A program made the position numbers and the translations under genes. Below are positions 57,485 to 64,000 of a DNA stretch of 64,000 bases, piece after piece (the stretch's first letter is position 1; each line of letters begins with the position of its first letter). The notes under the pieces are model-generated. The model did not search any database. It was given only the letters and a program-made list of their open reading frames with translations, and had not been told where the DNA came from. The DNA is from Bos javanicus (taxonomy: Eukaryota > Chordata > Mammalia > Artiodactyla > Bovidae): the NCBI RefSeq assembly GCF_032452875.1, contig NC_083869.1:74952501-75016500 (forward strand). The letters run 5' to 3'.

Positions 57485-58119
57485 AAAAGGCAGAGGAACC
57501 AGAGATCAAATGGCCAACATCCGCTGGATCATCGAAAAAGAAAGAAATTTCCAGAAAAACATCTATTCCTGCTTTATTGACTATGCCAAAGCCTTTGACT
57601 GTGTGGATCACAATAAATTGTGGAAATTTCTGAAAGAGATGGGAATACCAGACCACCTGACCTGCCTCTTGAGAAACCTATATGCAGGTCAGGAAGCAAC
57701 AGTTACAACTGGACATGGAACAACAGACTGTTTCCAAATGCGAAAAGGAGTACGTATATTGTCACCCTGCTTATTTAACTTCTATGCAGAGTACATCATG
57801 AGAAACACTGGCCTGGAAGAAGGACAAGCTGGAATCAAGATTGCTGGGAGAAATATCAATAACCTCAGATATGCAGATGACACCAACCTTATGGCAGAGA
57901 GTGAAGAAGAAACTAAAGAGCCTCTTGATGAAAGTGAAAGAGGAGAGTGAAAAAGTTGGCTTAAAGCTCAACATGCATAAAACTAAGTTCATGGCATCTG
58001 GTCCCGTCACTTCATGGCAAATAGACAGGGAAACAGTGTCAGACTTTATTTTTAGGGCTCCCAAATCACTGCAGATGGTGATTGCAGCCATGAAATTAAA
58101 AGATGCTTACTCCTTGGAA
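57485..58119 (+). mobile_element. Outer BovB of the nest, left part
   Basis: 5'-truncated BovB starting just before RT motif A. The 57,510-57,950 frame (146 codons) holds motif A and YADD (motif C), with a two-codon gap in motif B. The copy is flanked as a whole by a perfect 13-bp repeat 'atatccagaagtg' (57,472-57,484 and 59,351-59,363). Its sequence stops at 'actccttggaa' (58,109-58,119) and resumes at 58,814. Confidence 0.94.
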
Positions 58120-58813
58120 CGCTGGAACATTCAGAAAACAAAGATCATGGCATCCGGTCCCATCACTTCATGGGAAATAGATGGGGAAACAGTGGAAACA
58201 GTGTCCGCCTTTATTTTTGGGGGCTCCCAAATCACTGCAGGTGGTGACTGCAGCCATGAAATTAAAAGACACTTACTCCTTGGAAGGAAAGTTATGACCA
58301 ACCTAGATAGCATATTCAAAAGCAGAGACATTACTTTGCCAACAAAGGTTCATCTAGTCAAGGCTACGGTTTTTCCTGTGGTCATGTATGGATGTGAGAG
58401 TTGGACTGTGAAGAAAGCTGAGCACCCAAGAATTGATGCTTTTGAACTGTGATGTTGGAGAAGACTCTTGAGAGTCCCTTGGACTGCAAAGAGATCCAAC
58501 CAGTCCATTCTGAAGGAGATCAGCCCTGGGATTTCTTTGGAAGGAATAATGCTAAAGCTGAAACTCCAATACTTTGGCCACCTCATGCAAAGAGTTGACT
58601 CATTGGAAAAGACTCTGCTGCTGGGAGGGATTGTGGGCAGGAGGAGAAGGGGACGACAGAGGATGAGATGGCTGGATGGCATCACCGACTTGATGGACGT
58701 GAGTCTGGGTGAACTCCAGGAGTTGGTGATGGACAGGGAGGCCTGGTGTGCTGCAATTCATGGGGTCACAAAGAGTCGGACATGACTTGAGTGACTGAAC
58801 TGAACTGAACTGA
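58120..58813 (+). mobile_element. Inner, younger BovB inserted into the outer BovB
   Basis: A 694-bp 3' fragment. After six foreign bases it restarts at a BovB position upstream of where the outer copy broke off ('aacattcagaaaac'), so sequence is repeated, and it ends in its own tail ('ctgaactgaactgaact'). The outer-copy target 'actccttggaa' is perfectly duplicated at 58,109-58,119 and 58,814-58,824. It encodes the RT thumb and C-terminus. Confidence 0.95.
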
Positions 58814-58824
58814 ACTCCTTGGAA

Positions 58825-59350
58825 GTAAAGTTATGACCAACCTAGACAGCATATTGAAAATCAGAGACATTACTTTGCCAACAAAGGTCTGTCTAGTCAA
58901 GGCTATGATTTTACCAGTAGTCATGCATAAATGTGAGAGTTGCACTATAAAGAAAGCTGAGTGCCAAAGAACTGATGCTTTTGAACTGTGGTGTTGGAGA
59001 AGACTCTTGAGAGTCCCTTGGACTGCAAGGAGATCTAACTTGTCCATCCTAAAGGAGATCAATCCTGGATGTTCATTGGAAGGACTGATGTTGAAGCTGA
59101 AACTCCAATATTTTGACCACCTGATTCGAAGTGTTGATTCATTTGAAAATACCCTGATGCTGGGAAAGAATGAAGGCAGGAAGAGAAGGGGATGAGAGAG
59201 GATGAGATGATTGGATAGCATCTCCAACTCAATGGACATGAGTTTGGGTAAACTCCGGGAGTTGGTGATGGACAGGGAGGCCTGGTGTCCTGTGGTTCAT
59301 GGGATCACAAAGAGTCAGACAAAATGAGCGACTGAACTGAACTGAACTGA
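58825..59350 (+). mobile_element. Outer BovB of the nest, right part
   Basis: The outer copy continues from 'ggaagtaaagttatgacc' through the RT C-terminus (58,833-59,195) to its own tail 'ctgaactgaactga'. It is more diverged than the inner copy (for example KILPVVMHKCESC-type changes), in keeping with greater age. Confidence 0.94.
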
Positions 59351-59363
59351 ATATCCAGAAGTG

Positions 59364-59680
59364 GAGTTGCTGGATCATAGATTAGTGTTTATGTTTTTGA
59401 AAAATGACACCCATTTTCCATAGTGGCTACATCATTTGATATCCCTACTAATAATGCACAGGGGTTCCAATTTCTCTTCATCCTTGTTAACAAGTATTCC
59501 TTTTTTAAAACAATTTAGTTTTGTAATAGTCATCCTAATGAGTGTGGTATGGTATGTCATTGATTTTTGATATGGATTTTCCTTATAATTAGTGGCTTTG
59601 AACATCTTTTCATGTGCTTATTATATAATCACACATCTTCTTATGTTATAACTATTACATATGTTCTTTTGCTTTTCAAT
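59364..59680 (-). mobile_element. Old L1, antisense, right part of the nest
   Basis: It resumes the L1 in register: 'gagttgctggatcatag', then 'attttccatagtggctacat', 'gttaacaagtattcc', 'tttcatgtgcttattatata'. Old and stop-rich. Confidence 0.72.
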
Positions 59681-60040
59681 AAACTTCTGCTTCAGAACTT
59701 CTATTTCTCCTTCATTTCTTTTTGTCTTCATGTGATTATGTCTTTAAGAAAAAAACATTTACTGCAATTAGTGGTGCTTTGAGAGACTGCAATTGTTGAT
59801 GTGTGTTTTATCTACAATATGTAAGCAGGAAGTTCCCTTCTCAGCTTCCTTTCATACATGACAAGTAGGCTTGCAGCCACACAACCCCATCAAAATTGTT
59901 CTCCCAAAAGTTATCAAAGACCTTCAGCTTGGCAGAACCAAGAGTTAATATAGTGTCATTCAGAAGCAGTAATGTGCTAGGCTAGTTTCTAAATTCCAAA
60001 TTTTCTATGTATTTAATGCAACTTTGGGCCAGAAAAAAAT
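59681..60040. other. Unassigned sequence
   Basis: No gene or repeat recognised. Confidence 0.45.
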
Positions 60041-60186
60041 ATGATCCCTGGGTAGGAAGATCTTCTGGAGAAGGAAATGGCAAAAGCACTCCAGTAGTTT
60101 TGCCTGGAAATCCCATGGACAGAGGAGCCTGGTAGGCTAAATTCCTTGGGGTCTCCAAGAGTCAGACATGACTGAGTGACTAACAC
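60041..60186 (+). mobile_element. Bov-tA SINE, head truncated
   Basis: Starts at 'tgatccctgggtaggaagat' and runs to the tail 'agacatgactgagtgactaa'. Similar 'gggcc..aaaaaa' stretches on both sides look like a decayed target duplication. Confidence 0.82.
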
Positions 60187-60844
60187 TTGGGCCTAAAAAA
60201 AATGTCACAGGGACATATTGTGGGCAGCTGGTGTTAATTATGAACAGACAAAACTGCAGTTATCATATCAGTGACTTCTAGTGTGCCACCAAAAGAAAAT
60301 GGCAGATTCATTTGTTTATATAAACATTACACAGGGATATGTTATTCTAGATAAGTTGCTCTGTGTTAATGTATACACAGATTAACATTTATGAAATTCA
60401 TAGCTTTGAGAGGAAACACTTCTTAAAACACTCTAACTGGGGCCTGGAAATTATGTCAAAAGATTATAATTCAGGAAGAATATAATACTATCTGAAAGTG
60501 AGAGAAAACTTTCTTTAGGTGATTTTGGGGATGGATCTGGAAGGACAAGTAGCCATTTGCTTGGCAGACAAGATGAAAATAAACTGCACATGCATCCTTG
60601 TAAACCCTAGGTATCGGGAGCCCGCAAAGAGTGGGACACAACTTAGCAACTGAACAAAAACAGCAGCAACATAAGAAGCCCATGCTGCATTAGAGACCAT
60701 ACAAATTACCACACAAGCTGGCAAAGTGATTGTAATACTCAAGGAGGAAATTCATGATTGTTTTGTGACTTTTTAAAAATACTTCATCAAAACCTTTAAA
60801 CTTATAAAATTGTATACAGGACTTTTTAAAAAATAGTAAAGCTA
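60187..60844. other. Unassigned sequence with a SINE tail scrap
   Basis: A short BovB/Bov-tA-type tail lies at about 60,609-60,665 ('gagtgggacacaacttagca'). The rest is unassigned. Confidence 0.5.
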
Positions 60845-62036
60845 ATCAAGCTGGTTTTAGAAAAGGCAGAGGAACCAGAGATCAAATTGCCAACTCCACT
60901 GGATCATCGAACAAGCAAGAAATTTCCAGAAAAATGTCTATTTCTGCTTTATTGACTATGCCAAAGCCTTTGACTGTGTGGATCACAATAAACTGTGGGA
61001 AATTCTGAAAGAGATGGGAATACCAGACCACCTGATCTGCCTCTTGAGAAACCTGTACACAGGTCAGGAAGCAACAGTTAGAACTGGACATGGAACAACA
61101 GACTGGTTCCAAATGCGAAAAGGAGTACGTCAAGGCTGTATATTGTCACCCTGCTTATTTAAATTATATGCAGAGTACATCATGAGAAATGCTGGACTGG
61201 AAGAAGCACAGGCTGGAATCAAGATTGCAGGGAGAAATATCAATAACCTCAGATATGCAGATGACACCACCCTTATGGCAGAAAGTGAAGAGGAACTCAA
61301 AAGCCTCTTGATGAAAGTGAAAGAGGAGAGTGAAAAAGTTGGCTTAAATCTCAACATTCAGAAAACGAAGATCATGACATCCGGTCCCATCACTTCATGG
61401 GAAATAGATGGGGAAACAGTGGAAACAGTGTCCGCTTCTATTCTTTGGGCTCCAAAATCACTGCATCACTGCAGATGGTGACTGCAGCCATGAAATTAAA
61501 AGACACTTACTCCTTGGAAGGAAAGTTATGACCAACCTAGATAGCATATTCAAAAGCAGAGACATTACTTTGCCAACAAAGGTTCATCTAGTCAAGGCTA
61601 CAGTTTTTCCTGTGGTCATGTATGGATGTGAGAGTTGGACTGTGAAGAAGGCTGAGCGCCCAAGAATTGATGCTTTTGAACTGTGGTGTTGGAGAAGACT
61701 CTTGAGAGTCCCTTGGACTGCAAGGAGATCCAACCAGTCCATTCTGAAGGAGATCAGCCCTGGGATTTCTTTGGAAGGAATGATGCTAAAGCTGAAATTC
61801 CAATACTTTGGCCACCTCATGCGAAGAGTTGACTCATTGGAAAAGACTCTGCTGCTGGGAGGGATTGTGGGCAGGAGGAGAAGGGGACGACAGAGGATGA
61901 GATGGCTGGATGGCATCACTGACTCGATGGACGTGAGTCTGGGTGAACTCCAGGAGTTGGTGATGGACAGGGAGGCCCGGCGTGCTGCAATTCATGTGGT
62001 CGCAAGGAGTCGGACACGACTGAGCAACTGAACTGA
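60845..62036 (+). mobile_element. BovB LINE, 5'-truncated, young
   Basis: A 1.19-kb copy from the residues before motif A to the tail. Two frames cover nearly everything: 60,978-61,481 (motif B, intact YADD) and 61,408-62,031 (207 codons, thumb and C-terminus to a stop at the natural end). A small duplication around 'atcactgc' (61,458-61,472) shifts the frame between them. It shares several unusual variants with the inner BovB at 58.1-58.8 kb. No target duplication was identified. Confidence 0.94.
61408..62031 (+). pseudogene. BovB RT C-terminal ORF, 207 codons
   Basis: The most complete C-terminal part of the BovB protein here: LLLGRKVMTNLDSIFKSRDI (thumb), VMYGCESWTVKKAE, a Trp-rich RRLLRVPWTARRSNQSILKE stretch and a basic GRRRRGRQRMRW region that resembles a nucleic-acid-binding tail, ending at the normal stop just before the 3' tail. 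It is separated from motif C by a frameshift at about 61,440-61,470. Confidence 0.88.
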
Positions 62037-62667
62037 ATATTTATTTAGCACATTAAAATATTAGAAGGAATGAGAATCAAAGTGTTTCATTTATTTACAA
62101 AAAGTACTTCCCTTCTTTTATTTATATAGTTTAGAATATAGAATAAGAATCTTTTCTATGCTTTTGTAAATAGCTATATGTTTTCTATGCTTATTTAAGT
62201 TGCCAGCATTTCATTGTTTGTTCTTAATTTTGTGAAATAATTCTGTGAATGCTTTCAATGTGGAGGTTTTGGGCACCATTACTTCCTATGAGACATCTTC
62301 ATTTTTTTCTTCACCACCACTTTTCTCATTTGTGTTGAGAAATACACTCTTTCTGAAGTCCTTTAGCTGAATCTGTTCAGTCTCACAAATGGCAACCGTG
62401 TCAACATTTCTGTGGTCAGCTATTTCTTCTATAATAAATTTTTATTTGAATTTCACTTCTAGTACTATCACATTTTGTTTTCTTTTTGGCTGTGTTTTTT
62501 CATCTTTCTCGTAAACTTTCTCTTTTCATTATCTATTTTTGTAAAATGCCACACAAGGTTATAACTGAGTGACAAAGAGCTCACACAGTGGCATCCTTGC
62601 AGTTCATGCATGAACTGAATTGTAGATGTGCAGTGACCAGTCAACACAGACTGTAAAAGATGCTATA
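62037..62667. other. Unassigned sequence
   Basis: No gene or repeat recognised. Confidence 0.45.
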
Positions 62668-62800
62668 TGGGAACTTCCCTGGTGGGCCAAGGGTTAAGAC
62701 TCTGTGCTTCCACTGCAAGAAGCATAGGTTCAATCCTTGGAAGGGGAACTAAGATCCCCCATGTTGCTCAGTATGGCCAAAAAATAAAATAAGCAATAAA
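62668..62800 (+). mobile_element. CHR-type tRNA-derived SINE
   Basis: 'gggaacttccctggtgggcc', 'gttcaatccttggaagggga' and 'actaagatcccccatg' with an A-rich end are the landmarks of the CHR SINEs shared by ruminants, hippos and whales. No BovB tail, which separates it from Bov-tA. Confidence 0.82.
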
Positions 62801-62932
62801 AATAGGATAAAAAAATTTAAAAGATGGAATGTGATTGGTCATTGATTGCCACGTGCATCTGTAATCTGTGAATGGAAGAGTTAGCTGCAAAGTTCACACT
62901 TTATTTAATGACTCACTATCAAAGAAAGAAAG

Positions 62933-63137
62933 GGAAGTTGTTCAGTCGTGTCTGACTCTTTGTGACCCCATGGACTGTAGCCCACCAGGCTTCTCCATCC
63001 ATGGAATTTTCCAGACATGAGTACTGGAGTGGGTTGCCATTTCCTTCTCCAGGGGATCTTCCCAACCCAGGGATTGAACCCAGGTCTCCTGCATTGCAGG
63101 CAGACATTTTACCATCTGAGCTACCAGGGAATCAGGT
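62933..63137 (-). mobile_element. Bov-tA SINE
   Basis: Reverse complement of a near-consensus Bov-tA, with the tail at the left ('agttgttcagtcgtgtctga') and the head at the right ('tgagctaccagggaatc'). Confidence 0.92.
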
Positions 63138-63375
63138 AACTAGAACTTGGATGGTGTAGTTGGGTACCAATGTTTAACTAAACTGTGGCAACTGGAATTC
63201 ACACAGTCAATGCTGTATAAAGCATGGACAGTCTGTAAGAGCAAAAGAACTAGAAAAGAGTGAAGCACAGAACCCAGGAGGTTGGGAGGGTGCAGTTAAG
63301 GAAGTGCCAGCACTCTGTTCAGACTTCAGGTCATCTTTATAACCATTTTCAGTTATTCTCAGTAGTTCGTATTCA

Positions 63376-63376
<1 letters not shown>
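63138..63376. other. Unassigned sequence
   Basis: No gene or repeat recognised. Confidence 0.4.

Positions 63377-63408
<32 letters not shown>
63377..63408. repeat. (CA)n microsatellite
   Basis: About 14 uninterrupted CA units. Likely length-polymorphic. Confidence 0.95.
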
Positions 63409-63409
<1 letters not shown>

Positions 63410-64000
63410 ACCTAGGGATATCAACTTTATACTGTCCTTTGATGGATACGATTTGTATTATATCATGACTTTTTGTCTGCTTATTAAATGCAGGTCTGAA
63501 TAATTAGGTCTTCTATTAATGATAATTGTCAATGGTTTTAACCAATAAAATACTGTAACATAATAACTAGAGTGCTAAAATACTGTTGACTACCAAATTG
63601 CATTATGTTTTATGGTAGGTTACATTGCTTTAAATATCTGCTATATTTTTATCTATCAGAGGAGGCACAGATGTGAAACTACCATTCTGTTCCTCCCATT
63701 ATACTGGTTATTAGGGTTTCCTTCTGATTCCTTTCTTTTCAGGAGCTCCTGCCTGTGTAATTAGTCAGTGGACCATCTGGGAAAATAAGCTTTTTTATCT
63801 GGGTTTCTTCCTCCAACAGAAAGTGACACATTTTTGTTGTCACTGTTGTTGCTGATTTAGACCTTTTGAATTGATGTTTTTGAAACACTTCAGGAACATT
63901 TATATTCTTTTCTAAGAAGTTCTGCAGGCTTCTTGAATTCCAACCAAGGCAAAGCACTGAATGATATATAAGATTAAGAGCTTTACCCATCCATTTCAGA
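63409..64000. other. Unassigned sequence at the right edge
   Basis: The 83-codon minus-strand ORF (63,739-63,990) has no motif I recognise and no splice or poly(A) context. It may be chance. Confidence 0.4.

Noticed and set aside
63739..63990. An 83-codon minus-strand ORF at the right edge as a gene
   Set aside because: No motif, no splice or poly(A) context, and no similarity that I recognise.
1..64000. Possible host protein-coding genes among the many ORFs of 60-130 codons
   Set aside because: Most are translations of BovB, L1, SINE or microsatellite sequence, often on the opposite strand of the element. The rest have no domain, no splice context and lie where chance ORFs are expected.
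1..64000. CRISPR array, operon or other prokaryotic-type system
   Set aside because: There are no regularly spaced direct repeats with unique spacers. Repeats here are dispersed mammalian SINEs and LINEs with target duplications.

Overview
The window reads as nuclear DNA of a ruminant, most probably a bovid. Four repeat types point there: BovB (RTE-clade) LINE copies, the tRNA-like Bov-tA and dimeric BOV-A2 SINEs that share the BovB tail, a CHR-type artiodactyl SINE, and L1 3' ends of the bovine type. The DNA is AT-rich and almost every recognisable segment is a transposable element. I found no host protein-coding gene, rRNA, tRNA gene or CRISPR array that I can support. The only possible non-repeat coding signal is a weak exon- or pseudogene-like ORF at 12.8-13.1 kb on the minus strand.

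Layout. 0-3.5 kb: an antisense L1 3' end split by a BovB at a (TA)n tract. 3.5-6.9 kb: mostly unassigned DNA with microsatellites and one Bov-tA. 6.9-9.35 kb: a BovB with an inverted 5' half. 9.4-12.5 kb: Bov-tA SINEs and a minus-strand BovB carrying the longest RT ORF (344 codons). 12.5-17.8 kb: unassigned DNA, three MIRs and a young L1 3' end. 17.85-23.8 kb: old and younger L1 sequence hit by SINEs and by a BovB. 24.5-26.4 kb: minus-strand BovB. 27.2-27.74 kb: a solo LTR. 28.3-31.6 kb: a broken class II endogenous retrovirus (RNase H end, integrase, env remnants, polypurine tract, 3' LTR) that abuts a truncated Bov-tA. 32.7-38.5 kb: old L1s in both orientations with SINE and BovB insertions, then a young L1 tail. 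39.4-44.0 kb: two BovB copies, the second holding a BOV-A2. 45.2 kb: a Tigger-like transposase fragment, then a run of SINEs to 53 kb, a near-perfect hairpin at 49.5 kb and a minus-strand BovB at 52 kb. 54.5-55.6 kb: LTR-like sequence on the minus strand. 56.8-59.7 kb: an L1 > BovB > BovB nest. 60.8-62.0 kb: another young BovB. 62-64 kb: SINEs, a (CA)n tract and unassigned DNA.

How the parts relate. BovB encodes an endonuclease and reverse transcriptase. Bov-tA and BOV-A2 carry the BovB 3' tail and are known to depend on its machinery, so the window is a record of one LINE/SINE parasite system layered on older L1, MIR, LTR and DNA-transposon fossils. No copy is complete; frameshifts, stops and 5' truncation affect all of them. 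Target-site duplications readable by eye give the insertion order in several places. I do not see a new functional system here. The most informative items are structural: a BovB 5' inversion of twin-priming type, a three-level nest, an LTR that carries a piece of BovB, and the unexplained 25-bp-arm hairpin.
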